From positions 1 through 55,428 of the forward strand of contig JAABUD010000316.1 in the NCBI GenBank assembly GCA_011389555.1: 55,428 bases of DNA. Reading direction: 5' to 3'. Source of the stretch: Desulfotignum sp. (lineage in GTDB: Bacteria; Desulfobacterota; Desulfobacteria; Desulfobacterales; Desulfobacteraceae). The first letter of the stretch is position 1, and each line of letters starts with the position of its first letter. A program made the position numbers and the translations under genes. The notes beneath the pieces were generated by a model. It saw nothing but the letters and a program-made list of their open reading frames with translations, had not been told where the DNA came from and made no database searches. This document shows positions 16,469 through 24,609 of the stretch, piece by piece.

Positions 16469-17539
16469 ATGAAAATACATAACATTCAAATCTGGAAAGA
16501 AAACCTGGAACTTACCCGGCCTTATGCCATTGCCTATGAGCGGATTGAGGCGGTTGAAAATGTATTTGTCCTTATTGAGGCGGATACCGGGCTCACCGGC
16601 ATTGGCGCAGCCTCCCCATCTCCTGAAGTCACGGGCGAGACCATCTCGCATTGCCAGGAACGTCTTGAACAGGTGCTTGCACCCGTCTTGACTGGTGCGG
16701 ATCTTCGACGGTTCAAGTCCCTGCTCCGGCAGCTGGGCAACACCCTGGCCTCTGCCCCCGGGGCCCTGGCCGCGGCGGACATCGCACTGCACGATCTTGC
16801 AGCCAAGGCGCTGGATCTTCCCCTGGTGACCCTGTTGGGCCAGGTCCATGAGGGCCTGCCCACCTCGGTGACCATTGGCATCCTCCCTTTGGAAGAGACC
16901 CTTGATGAGGCAAAAGAATTTATCGGAAACGGCTTTCACATCCTCAAAATTAAAACCGGAATTGACCTGGATGAGGATATCGAACGGATGGTCAAACTCC
17001 GGGAAGCCCTGGACAGACGGGTGATACTCAGGGTCGATGCCAACCAGGGATACTCGCCTGCGCAGTATCAAACATTTTACCATCAGACCCGGAATCTAAA
17101 CCTTGAATTTGTTGAACAGCCGCTGAAGGCTTCGGACATCTCAGGCATGTGCCGCCTGCCAAAAGAGATCCGGGACTGGACGGCCGGGGATGAAACCATT
17201 CTTGATCCCGCCTCTGCTGTCAGCTGTCTGGGAGATCCCCGGCCATTCGGGATTTTTAACATCAAACTGATGAAATGCGGAGGGGTTGCACCGGCCATGG
17301 AAATTGCGGCCATGGCCGTCCATGCCGGTATTGATCTGATGTGGGGCTGCAACGATGAAAGTATCATCAGTATCACGGCTGCCCTTCATGCCGCCCTGGC
17401 CTCTCCGACGACAAAATACCTGGACCTGGATGGGAGCCTGGACCTGGCCCGGGATGTGGTGGACGGCGGTTTTCTGCTCAGGGACGGCTGGCTCTATCCA
17501 AATGAACAGCCGGGCCTGGGGGTCCACAGACGAGCGTAA
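16469..17539 (+). CDS. Enolase-superfamily epimerase: dipeptide epimerase or N-acetyl-D-glutamate racemase (DgcA-like)
   Basis: 356-residue muconate-lactonising-enzyme subgroup member. The catalytic set is complete: KxK at 160-162, metal ligands Asp190, Glu216 and Asp241, and general base Lys266 within NIKLMKCGG. A DxD pair lies at 319-321, which in Ala-Glu epimerases binds the free amino group of the dipeptide. The next gene encodes a DUF1611 protein. That pairing is known from the DgcA-DgcN route, in which D-glutamate is N-acetylated and then racemised to N-acetyl-L-glutamate. Retention of DxD keeps L-Ala-D/L-Glu epimerisation possible. The fold and catalysis are certain; the substrate is inferred. 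Confidence 0.88.
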   Translation: MKIHNIQIWKENLELTRPYAIAYERIEAVENVFVLIEADTGLTGIGAASPSPEVTGETISHCQERLEQVLAPVLTGADLRRFKSLLRQLGNTLASAPGALAAADIALHDLAAKALDLPLVTLLGQVHEGLPTSVTIGILPLEETLDEAKEFIGNGFHILKIKTGIDLDEDIERMVKLREALDRRVILRVDANQGYSPAQYQTFYHQTRNLNLEFVEQPLKASDISGMCRLPKEIRDWTAGDETILDPASAVSCLGDPRPFGIFNIKLMKCGGVAPAMEIAAMAVHAGIDLMWGCNDESIISITAALHAALASPTTKYLDLDGSLDLARDVVDGGFLLRDGWLYPNEQPGLGVHRRA

Positions 17540-17565
17540 AAAAAGCGTATCAAGGACAAGGTAAA

Positions 17566-18678
17566 ATGAACGATCAGAATTGTATGATGGGCACGGCTTG
17601 TGTATTTACAAACGGCAAACTGGACCGGCCCGATGCCAAAACCGCACACGGACTGATCCGGGGAACGGAACGCTTTGATATCATCGGAGTGGTGGACCAC
17701 TGCCATGCTGGAAAAGATGCCGGAGAGTGTCTGGACGGCCGGCACCGGGAGATCCCGGTTCACAACTCCGTGTCAGATCTCATTAACAAAACCGGAAAAA
17801 AACCGGACTTCGGCATCATTGGGGTGGCCATTTCCGGGGGCAGACTGGATGCTGCCTGGCAGGAACTGATTCTTGATGCCATGGCACATGGCCTTTCCAT
17901 TATCAACGGGATGCATATGCTGCTCACCGAGATCCCCAGGTTTCAAAGGGCAGCCGCGACCAACGGTGTGGAACTCATTGACATTAGAAAACCCAAACCC
18001 TTTGATCAGCTCAAAGCCTGGACCGGTGAGATCTATTCCGTGGCAGCCCCCAGAATTGCGTTCCTGGGCTCGGACTGCGCCCTGGGCAAGCGGACCACGG
18101 CAAGAATGGTTGAAAAGCTTTGCCTCAGGGCCGGTATAAAGGCGGAGATGATTTATACCGGCCAGACCGGATGGCTTCAGGGCTATACGTACGGCTTTAT
18201 TTTCGATGCCACCTTGAACGATTTTGTCAGTGCCGAGGTGGAGAATGCCATTGTCCAATGCAGCAGAAATAGGGCCCTGGATCTGATTCTGATAGAGGGG
18301 CAGTCTGCCCTGCGCAACCCATTGGGACCCTGTGGGGCTGAAATTGTGGTTTCAGGTAATGTCAAAGGGGTGATTCTGCAGCATGCTCCCTTTAGAAAAT
18401 ATTTCGATGACCTGGATCATGTGGGGTGCCTGCTGCCGGATCTGGAAAGCGAGATCCGGCTTGTCGAGATGTACGGTACTTCTGTGCTGGCCGTTACCCT
18501 GAATGGAGAGGGTGGATCTTCTGAACAACTCACAGACTACGCTGTCCAGACTCAGGAGCAGACCGGTATCCCAATGATCCGGCCCATAGAAGAAGGGGTG
18601 GATCGCCTGCTGCCCATTGTGGAAAAGTTCATGGCTGCGCATGACGATTTGTCAGATGTCACCCGAATTGACCGTTGA
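17566..18678 (+). CDS. DUF1611 protein, candidate D-glutamate N-acetyltransferase (DgcN-like)
   Basis: 370 residues. The N-terminal half is a Rossmann-like DUF1611_N domain (FDIIGVVDHCHAGKDAGE, PDFGIIGVAISGGRL). The C-terminal half has a P-loop-like GSDCALGKRTT near 168-178, QTGWLQGYTYGFIFD and IEGQSALRNP. The family was long annotated as NAD-dependent epimerase; members called DgcN acetylate D-glutamate using acetyl-CoA. It lies 26 nt after the DgcA-like gene and 64 nt before the transporter genes, consistent with uptake followed by conversion of D-glutamate or D-Glu-containing peptides. Family assignment is firm; the reaction is inferred from context. Confidence 0.85.
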   Translation: MNDQNCMMGTACVFTNGKLDRPDAKTAHGLIRGTERFDIIGVVDHCHAGKDAGECLDGRHREIPVHNSVSDLINKTGKKPDFGIIGVAISGGRLDAAWQELILDAMAHGLSIINGMHMLLTEIPRFQRAAATNGVELIDIRKPKPFDQLKAWTGEIYSVAAPRIAFLGSDCALGKRTTARMVEKLCLRAGIKAEMIYTGQTGWLQGYTYGFIFDATLNDFVSAEVENAIVQCSRNRALDLILIEGQSALRNPLGPCGAEIVVSGNVKGVILQHAPFRKYFDDLDHVGCLLPDLESEIRLVEMYGTSVLAVTLNGEGGSSEQLTDYAVQTQEQTGIPMIRPIEEGVDRLLPIVEKFMAAHDDLSDVTRIDR

Positions 18679-18742
18679 TTCAAAGGGACCGGGATCAACC
18701 ACGTGCCCGGAATATATATCAACCATTAATTTTGGAGGAGAA

Positions 18743-19552
18743 ATGAAAAAAAATCTTGTGTTAATGATGACAGGGATGGTGTTCATTTTACAACTGGCCT
18801 GCGGAACGGCCTTTGCCGCAGATGAGGTAGTTACTGTCTGTGTGGATACGGAATATCCGCCCTGGACCTGGGTCGAAAAGGGTGAGGTCAAGGGCTTTGA
18901 CTGGGAATTGTGGCAGTTTATTGCCCAGGACAATGGATTTACGATCAAGCCCTCATTTGTGCCCTGGCCCCAGAGCCTGATTGCCGTGGAAAAGGGACAG
19001 GCCGATGTCCAGGCCGGCGGGGTATCTTTTACCTGTGACCGGGCTGAAAAACTCAGCTTTGCAAAACCCTACTGGCGCCACAGCTTTTTTGCCCTGGTCC
19101 GGGCCGATTCCGACCTGAACGGGGTGACCGCCCTGAGCATGGGCGCCAAGGTCGGTTCTCTGATGGGCACCAGCCTGATGTGGCTGGAAAACAACCTCAA
19201 AGCAAATGGCGTGGATGTGACCCTCCAGGCTTATGACAGTACGGACCTGGGAATGAAAGACCTGGAAAACGGCAGGATCGATACCATGTTTGTAGACGGC
19301 CCGACTGCCAAGTCCTTTATTGAAAAGGGCAGGAACGTCAAAGCCGTCGGACAGGGGTATGGATATGATTTTACCGCATATTCCGTGCCCAAGGGAGATC
19401 CTAAAAACCTGATTCCCAAGATCGAAAAAAGCATCAAAAAGGCCTATGAATCCGGCAAATGGGCTGAACTGGTGGCCAAATACCTGCCCGGTTCCCCGGT
19501 GGTGGACGTCCCCATGGACGTGGATTATGACAAGGATATCTGCATGAAATAA
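18743..19552 (+). CDS. Polar amino-acid ABC transporter substrate-binding protein
   Basis: 269 residues from ATG 18743, chosen for its GGAGGAG site and signal peptide (residues 1-25, cleavage after AFA). Family 3 solute-binding protein: VCVDTEYPPWTWVEKGEVKGFDWEL opening, QADVQAGGVSFTCDRAEKLSFAKPYW hinge region and a C-terminal lobe ending in YDKDICMK. It captures a polar amino acid in the periplasm for the two permeases and ATPase downstream. Context suggests glutamate-like or D-Glu-containing ligands. The cysteine near the signal-peptide end does not fit a lipobox. Confidence 0.9.
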   Translation: MKKNLVLMMTGMVFILQLACGTAFAADEVVTVCVDTEYPPWTWVEKGEVKGFDWELWQFIAQDNGFTIKPSFVPWPQSLIAVEKGQADVQAGGVSFTCDRAEKLSFAKPYWRHSFFALVRADSDLNGVTALSMGAKVGSLMGTSLMWLENNLKANGVDVTLQAYDSTDLGMKDLENGRIDTMFVDGPTAKSFIEKGRNVKAVGQGYGYDFTAYSVPKGDPKNLIPKIEKSIKKAYESGKWAELVAKYLPGSPVVDVPMDVDYDKDICMK

Positions 19553-19570
19553 GGATGCGGACCTGATGCA

Positions 19571-19595
19571 GCCCGGAAATTTTCCTTTTCCGGGT
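19571..19595 (+). other. Stem-loop between binding-protein and permease genes
   Basis: CCCGGAAA (19572-19579) pairs with TTTCCGGG (19587-19594) around a 7-nt loop; flanking bases extend it slightly. Hairpins here commonly protect the binding-protein message and reduce permease expression. There is no U tract. Confidence 0.6.
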
Positions 19596-19616
19596 TGCCA
19601 AGGTAAAGGATACGTT

Positions 19617-20279
19617 TTGGATATTGTCTACACATTGATCGGAGAGCTGCCCCAGTTTGGCAAAGGCGTGCTGGTGGCACTGCAGCTGCTGGCAGGCCTG
19701 ATGACCCTTGGCATGATTCTGGGACTGGTCCTCGCCGCTCTGGAGGTGTTCGGCAGTCCGGTGTTGAAGTTTGTTGCCGGCTGGATCAGAAAACTGCTCT
19801 GGGCGGTCCCTCAGCTGGTGCTCTTATCCATTGTCTTTTATCTGCCATTTAACCTGAATCCCATGGTGGCGGCCATCTGTGCCCTGGGACTCTGTTCCGC
19901 TGCATTCCAGTCCCAGATTTTCAGAGGCGCTATCATGGCCATCCAGCCCGGTCAGCTGGAAGCGGCGAAAGCCATGGGTTTGGGACAGGCCAAAACCATT
20001 ATCTACGTGATCCTTCCTCAGATGGTGAGGCTGTCCATCGGCGGGTGGACCAATGAACTGGCCTCGGAACTCAAGGATACCTCTCTGGCCTATGTGGTGG
20101 GGGTGATGGAAATCATGCGCCAGGGTAAATCCATCATCTCCTATACTTTTGGCAATTCCCTGGTTGTGTATTTTTTTATCGCCTGTATTTATTTCTGCTT
20201 GACCCGGACCGGGACCTATATTTTTTACCGGCTTGAAGACCGGCTTTGGGTGCCTGGATTTGAGAAAAGAAAGGACTAA
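19617..20279 (+). CDS. Amino-acid ABC transporter permease (HisM/GlnP family)
   Basis: 220 residues from TTG 19617, preferred because AAAGGA lies 6 nt upstream and the intercistronic hairpin stays outside the gene; ATG 19566 would add 17 poorly conserved residues. Four to five hydrophobic segments with the permease signature QPGQLEAAKAMGLGQAKTIIYVILPQM, whose EAA loop contacts the ATPase. It forms a heterodimer with the second permease at 21034. The interleaved order permease-ATPase-permease is less common than adjacent permeases. Confidence 0.9.
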   Translation: MDIVYTLIGELPQFGKGVLVALQLLAGLMTLGMILGLVLAALEVFGSPVLKFVAGWIRKLLWAVPQLVLLSIVFYLPFNLNPMVAAICALGLCSAAFQSQIFRGAIMAIQPGQLEAAKAMGLGQAKTIIYVILPQMVRLSIGGWTNELASELKDTSLAYVVGVMEIMRQGKSIISYTFGNSLVVYFFIACIYFCLTRTGTYIFYRLEDRLWVPGFEKRKD

Positions 20280-20288
20280 GGGTCTGAT

Positions 20289-21023
20289 ATGTTATTGAGA
20301 GTTGAAAATCTGCATAAATCCTTTGACGGCCTGGATGTGTTAAAAGGGATCTCATTGGGTCTTGAAAAAGGCCAGGTGACTGTGGTGATCGGTTCTTCCG
20401 GTTCGGGGAAAAGCACCCTGCTCCGCTGCATCAACTGCCTGACCCCTCCGGACAAAGGGCAGGTCTGGCTGGAAAACCTGGAACTGACTGCCAAAGACGC
20501 AGACTTGAACCAGGCCCGTTCAAAACTGGGATTTGTGTTCCAGGACTTTAATCTGTTTACTCACCTGACCGTGCTGGAGAATGTCTGCTTCGGTCCTTTG
20601 CGTGTGAACAAAAAATCGAAGGAAGAGTCCAGGCAGATCGCGTTAGAGGAAATTGAGAGAGTGGGGATGCTGGATAAACTGGATGCCTATCCTGCACAGC
20701 TCTCCGGCGGCCAGCAGCAGCGCATTTCCATTGCCCGGGCCCTGGCGCTCAAACCCCAGTTGATCATGTTTGACGAGCCCACCTCTGCGTTGGACCCGGA
20801 GTTGACCGGTGAAGTACTCTCTGTCATGTCCGGGCTTGCAAAGGACGGGATGACCCTGCTGGTGGTGACCCACGAAATGGGATTCGCAAGGTCTGTGGCT
20901 GACCGGATTATCTTTATGGAAGGGGGCACCATCCTGGAACAAGGGCCGCCGGAGCAACTTTTCACGGCGCCTGAGAATGAACGGACCCGTTACTTTTTAC
21001 AAATGATATCCCAGCTGGAATAA
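20289..21023 (+). CDS. Polar amino-acid ABC transporter ATP-binding protein (GlnQ/HisP family)
   Basis: 244 residues. Walker A is GSSGSGKST, the Q-loop VFQDFNLFTHLTVLEN, the signature LSGGQQQR, Walker B LIMFDEPTSALDPE and the H-switch VVTHEMGFA. All are typical of the GlnQ subfamily that energises polar amino-acid uptake. It lies 9 nt after the first permease and 10 nt before the second. Confidence 0.95.
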   Translation: MLLRVENLHKSFDGLDVLKGISLGLEKGQVTVVIGSSGSGKSTLLRCINCLTPPDKGQVWLENLELTAKDADLNQARSKLGFVFQDFNLFTHLTVLENVCFGPLRVNKKSKEESRQIALEEIERVGMLDKLDAYPAQLSGGQQQRISIARALALKPQLIMFDEPTSALDPELTGEVLSVMSGLAKDGMTLLVVTHEMGFARSVADRIIFMEGGTILEQGPPEQLFTAPENERTRYFLQMISQLE

Positions 21024-21033
21024 GGGGGCTGCT

Positions 21034-21705
21034 GTGGAAGATTTTTTGACGTATTCATGGACCATTCTGCCTTCCCTGCTGGAGGGCACCGTGATTACCC
21101 TGGAGTTGTCCGCCATCTGCATTGTCGTGGGGCTCGCAGCCGGCTCTATGATCGGCCTGGCCCGGGTGTACGGCAACAAACCCGTCTACCGGATCGCCAC
21201 CATCTATGTGGAGGTGGTGCGGGGTACCCCGCTGATTACCCAGGTCTTTTTTATCTACTTCGGGCTGGGGGATATCGGCATCCTGCTCAAACCGGTGGTT
21301 GCTGCCGGCCTGGCACTGGGGATCAATACCGCTGCCTACCAGGCCGAATATTTCAGAGGAGCGATCCGTGCCATCAAACCCGGCCAGGTGACGGCTGTTC
21401 AGGCCATGGGCGGCACAAAATTCGACGCGATCCGCTACGTGATTATACCCCAGATGTTCCGCATCGTTATCCCTTCGGCCTCCAACGAAATCATCTATAT
21501 GGTCAAATGCACTTCCATCGCTTTTACCGTCGGGGTTCCGGAGCTGATGTTCAAGGCCAACAGGGAGGGACTGATGCACTTCAAATACGTGGAAACCTAT
21601 ATCCTTGCCGCATTGATTTATATTGTCATTATCCTGACTTTGGCCCAGATACTCAAATTCGTGGAGCAAAAAATTGCTATCCCCGGCCTGGGGCTCAAAG
21701 CCTGA
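21034..21705 (+). CDS. Amino-acid ABC transporter permease (second subunit)
   Basis: 223 residues from GTG 21034, preceded by AAGGGGG. Signature segments are TLELSAICIVVGLAAGSMIGLARVYG, EVVRGTPLITQVFFIYFGLG and the EAA loop KPGQVTAVQAMGGTKFDAIRYVIIPQ (the usual EAA is altered to TAV). It is the last gene of the operon beginning at 15977; the AT-rich repeat region starts directly after it. Confidence 0.92.
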   Translation: MEDFLTYSWTILPSLLEGTVITLELSAICIVVGLAAGSMIGLARVYGNKPVYRIATIYVEVVRGTPLITQVFFIYFGLGDIGILLKPVVAAGLALGINTAAYQAEYFRGAIRAIKPGQVTAVQAMGGTKFDAIRYVIIPQMFRIVIPSASNEIIYMVKCTSIAFTVGVPELMFKANREGLMHFKYVETYILAALIYIVIILTLAQILKFVEQKIAIPGLGLKA

Positions 21706-21710
21706 TCGCA

Positions 21711-21780
21711 TATCCCTGATTGACAGACCTTTCCGTACCATTTCAAACCAACTGTACTGGAAATGCAACATTTTGCTGCC
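21711..21780. repeat. Repeat copy 1 (degenerate, no closed hairpin)
   Basis: It begins TATCCCTGATTGACA and ends with GGAAATGCAACATTTTG 48 nt later. This aligns over about 70 nt with the copy at 21953, including a shared CTTTC and CAAA in the middle. The right-hand arm that closes the hairpin in the other copies is missing. Confidence 0.6.
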
Positions 21781-21952
21781 GGCAGAAAAAGCATAGTCCA
21801 TCATGTTCACTTCCACGGTCCAGGTTTTTCACTGTAAAGACCTCATGATTTGTGTTGGTATCCTTCAAGAAATTCAAGTCTGAAGCCTTTTGGTTGATAA
21901 TTGATCCTTGACGGGGAAATTATCGGTACTGTCATAAAATCTGGCAGCCCGT

Positions 21953-22032
21953 ATATCCCTGATTGGCAACACTTTCATCGCCCTTGCAAAAAAAATTATC
22001 AGAAATGCAAAATTTTGTATTTCTGATAATTT
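21953..22032. repeat. Repeat copy 2 with a 40-nt perfect hairpin
   Basis: It starts TATCCCTGATTGGCA. The hairpin at 21993-22032 has 14-bp perfect arms (AAATTATCAGAAAT / ATTTCTGATAATTT), one G-T wobble, then CAAAA/TTTTG, giving 20 paired positions with essentially no loop as DNA. The core GAAATGCAAAA...TTGTATTTC is shared with copy 3. Confidence 0.8.
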
Positions 22033-22217
22033 CAAAAACAGATCTTAGAATAAATACTCTTAAATCACTGCCAGTCAAGTGATTTCAGGTTTTTCGAAAA
22101 GGTTCATGAAACATGATCCCACTGATATTTTTTCATCCACCCAAGGCATGGGTCTTTTTGTCAGCCCGTCAAAAAAACGGCAAGGGCATATTTCTGGCAG
22201 AAACTCCCTTATATCAA

Positions 22218-22293
22218 CTGTTTCCAGCCTTATCAGATGGTTGATGAAAACAGGAGTGTCGGAAATGCAAAAAATTGTATTTCCGACACTCCT
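22218..22293. repeat. Repeat copy 3 with a 42-nt hairpin and different outer arms
   Basis: The hairpin at 22252-22293 has 15-bp perfect arms AGGAGTGTCGGAAAT / ATTTCCGACACTCCT, the same G-T wobble and CAA/TTG core as copy 2, and a 4-A tip. The outer arms differ from copy 2 in sequence but remain fully complementary. The upstream part resembles copy 2 more weakly. Confidence 0.75.
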
Positions 22294-22699
22294 CAAATGA
22301 TACATGCCGGTATCCCGCCATGGCAAGGAGATTCGCTGGAAATATACAATCTGACATGCCCGACAATTCCGCCCGCAAATCTGTAACTGATTCTTCTGGC
22401 AATCTCAAAATTATTGCGGAACATGCTCCTGGTTGAATCTTTTCCGGAAACAGGCCCGATTCCCGGCATATGTTCTAAACTCCTTTCCAGTGGGACAACA
22501 CACCACCCTGCTGAAAACTTTTGCATAATTCTCGTCCCAATGTTTTGACATTTCATTACGATCAACATAAGGATAAATATCGGTATTCTTGATTTTTCAG
22601 AGCCGTGAATACTCTCCTTTCGGATAATTATGGTAAAGAAGGGAAAATTGATAACGCTTGATTCAGCATCATTTGCAATCAATTGTTGTGCTTTTATCT

Positions 22700-23194
22700 T
22701 TATTTCAATATCTTAGCAATTTCGGTATGAAATCGTTTTTGTTGACCGCTTGAAGGGAATGGAACTATAATTCCTTCGTTTAAAACACGAAAACCCTTTA
22801 ATTTCAGTTTATCTTCAAGCAATCGACAAATATTTGCTTTAATCAAAATTAACTGGGATTTTTTCCCATTAATGCCCACAAGATCATCAATTAAATTGTT
22901 AAAGTCTGAAAGGATTGTAGTCTCTCGTTCTTTATCCTTAATTTTATCGACTGGTTTGTAAGTTGAATCAACCAAGAAAAACCCACGATTCTTAAAATAT
23001 TCAAGCCCATCTTTCTTATCAACAGGTTTATAATGAAGAGCCTTCATCATCTCATTGTATAAAGGCTCAGTCGTTGATCCCGTTTCATCATAAAAATATT
23101 TGCCAGATGCAGGAGGTGATTCTAAAATGAAAATAATCCTCAAGATTTCTGGCAAGTATTTGTTTCTTAATTTCAGATAATATTCTTTATCCAT
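22700..23194 (-). CDS. Hypothetical protein, possible uracil-DNA-glycosylase-fold family
   Basis: 164 residues, Lys/Ile/Asn-rich and from an AT-rich gene unlike its GC-rich neighbours. The motif IFILESPPASGKYFYDETG (residues 21-39) resembles the (G)ESPP-x-SG-x-(F)FY motif of uncharacterised proteins with a uracil-DNA-glycosylase-like fold; PLYNEMMKAL follows. The C-terminal half contains SQLILIKANICRLLEDKL. There is no signal or membrane segment. It stands alone in a region that looks horizontally acquired. The fold assignment is tentative, and no enzymatic role should be assumed. Confidence 0.7.
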   Translation of the reverse strand: MDKEYYLKLRNKYLPEILRIIFILESPPASGKYFYDETGSTTEPLYNEMMKALHYKPVDKKDGLEYFKNRGFFLVDSTYKPVDKIKDKERETTILSDFNNLIDDLVGINGKKSQLILIKANICRLLEDKLKLKGFRVLNEGIIVPFPSSGQQKRFHTEIAKILK

Positions 23195-23276
23195 TGCTTA
23201 TTCCGGTATCTGAATAACAACGTCTGGGATCTGGCACGGCTATTTTTCCGTCGCCTGCCTCCGGCTTGTTGGGCGA

Positions 23277-23717
23277 TCACTCGTCGTCTTGAGGCGCCCG
23301 CTCTCTCCACTCCAGTCGCGCCAGCATCTCAAGGTTTTCGATCTTGACATCTTCAACCAGGACAAATGGCGAGTATGCGTTCCACATCTGATGAAATGGG
23401 TAGTGAACAGGAAACGGCTCGATGGATTCCAGGTGACGGGATATCAAGAAGCAGTGACTATGGTGAGATTGCCCTGTTCTCTGCGTCAGATCTTCAACGA
23501 TATGGTTCATTTGGATCGCAAATTGGCGTGAGGCTTTGATTCTGTCTTCAGATAGCAATGGAAAAACCTTAGCTTCCGCCTGATTCTCGGTCGCCTCGAC
23601 CCAGAATGAGTCAACAGAGTCCCCTCCCCATCTTCCATTCAGAAAAACACAGTCTGGCCAGACCCATCGCACGATCAATGACCGAGTCCTCCGGAGAATG
23701 TTCTCGATTTCACCCAA
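23277..23717 (-). CDS. Hypothetical protein
   Basis: 146 residues from TTG 23717; not recognised. It is rich in Trp, His and acidic residues (WVWPDCVFLNGRWGGDSVDSFWVEA, SHHSHCFLISRHLES). There is no signal peptide or membrane segment. The first ~15 residues overlap a better-initiated 52-codon frame at 23675-23833, so the two may be one frameshifted gene, or this gene may start further in. Composition is intermediate between the AT-rich segment and the chromosome. Confidence 0.5.
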   Translation of the reverse strand: MGEIENILRRTRSLIVRWVWPDCVFLNGRWGGDSVDSFWVEATENQAEAKVFPLLSEDRIKASRQFAIQMNHIVEDLTQRTGQSHHSHCFLISRHLESIEPFPVHYPFHQMWNAYSPFVLVEDVKIENLEMLARLEWRERAPQDDE

Positions 23718-23833
23718 CGGATATTATTGCTATTTTTCACCTCCCACATTGAATGTGTACTTTCATAAATCCAAGTTGACACATTGTCTTCAAACTCAAT
23801 TATTTTACTTTGGTTTGATTGAATCTTTGACAT
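23675..23833 (-). CDS. Small ORF (52 residues), possibly the broken 5' end of the next gene
   Basis: ATG 23833 with AAAGGAA about 9 nt upstream encodes a 52-residue peptide beginning MSKIQSNQSKIIEFED and containing STWIYESTHSMWEVKNSNN, then TGA at 23677-23675. It overlaps the start of the 146-residue ORF in another frame. The good ribosome site and non-random composition suggest it is or was translated. A single frameshift could join it to the downstream frame. Confidence 0.4.
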   Translation of the reverse strand: MSKIQSNQSKIIEFEDNVSTWIYESTHSMWEVKNSNNIRWVKSRTFSGGLGH

Positions 23834-23931
23834 ATTTGCCTATTCCTTTACGGTGTATAAATTTTGTAGCAAATAACGGCTGCGATCACCGGAAAATCGG
23901 CCGCAGGCTAATTCCCCAGTGAATTGCATGG

Positions 23932-24609
23932 TTAAGTGCTTTGTTTCAGTCCTTTATTGAATCCATACATATCAATGACCTTTGACTTAGTGTACGTAAT
24001 GCCTGAGTCATGTCCTGTGGCAAATTTTTTCACAAATATTTTTGAAGAATACTTGTCAATCTCTTCACTGTTATCGATATAGAATTTTTTGATACAGTGC
24101 AAGGATTTTTGGTTTACACTTCGAAAGCCACATATACCTTTAAATATATCCCTAAAAGTATTTCCAAAAAAATTGTCATAAGCAGGAATAAAACCAAAAA
24201 CACCAAGCATAATTTTGGTGACAAGGGTCAGGTGAGTGTTTCCGTTATTTACAATAATATGTTGAATTTCTCGATAGATGGAGCATATTTTTCTGATGTT
24301 TTCGTCAGAATATTGATCTACATCTATATCCCAAACAGAATGGTCTAAGCCGGCAATGAATCGAATAAGTGGCTCATAATATTTTACGCTTTTATTTAAT
24401 AAGAAACTCGAACCACGCAACATCCCCCAGCTTGCAAGATAAAACCCAAGTGATAGACAACTTTTTTCCATTTCCCCCAATAGATCGTTAGCTGTGGTGG
24501 GGTGAAAGTAGTGGTAGCAATAATCAAACGAAGCATACCGATCTGTAGGGGAATTCTCCAATTGGAATTCCGCAACCATTTTCGAAATGTCAGTTTGATG
24601 GTACTTCAT
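23932..24609 (-). CDS. Hypothetical protein of an AT-rich island
   Basis: 225 residues from ATG 24609 (a GTG at 24624 would add five). Not recognised. It is aromatic-rich with short conserved-looking blocks: YASFDYCYHYFHP, LGFYLASWGMLRGSSFLL, KYYEPLIRFI, WDIDVDQYSDENI, TLVTKIMLGVFGFIPAYDNFF. No signal peptide; the hydrophobic stretches are too short to be clear membrane spans. It stands alone between the small orphans and the giant hairpin, with codon use matching acquired DNA. Confidence 0.7.
   Translation of the reverse strand: MKYHQTDISKMVAEFQLENSPTDRYASFDYCYHYFHPTTANDLLGEMEKSCLSLGFYLASWGMLRGSSFLLNKSVKYYEPLIRFIAGLDHSVWDIDVDQYSDENIRKICSIYREIQHIIVNNGNTHLTLVTKIMLGVFGFIPAYDNFFGNTFRDIFKGICGFRSVNQKSLHCIKKFYIDNSEEIDKYSSKIFVKKFATGHDSGITYTKSKVIDMYGFNKGLKQST

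Larger units (their letters stand above)
21706..22699. other. Gene-free AT-rich interval with palindromic repeats
   Basis: No convincing coding sequence on either strand. Short open frames at 22075-22326, 22214-22408 and 22293-22682 (minus) match no recognised family and run through the repeats. The interval holds three related repeat copies, two of them perfect hairpins. Composition is clearly more AT-rich than the genes to the left. Confidence 0.7.

Noticed and set aside
21993-22293. CRISPR array considered for the repeated hairpins
   Set aside because: Only three degenerate copies, unequal spacing and long palindromic arms; no cas genes.
22293-22682. 129-codon minus-strand open frame in the AT-rich interval
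   Set aside because: No recognisable family, no ribosome site, and it adjoins the palindromic repeats; treated as non-coding.
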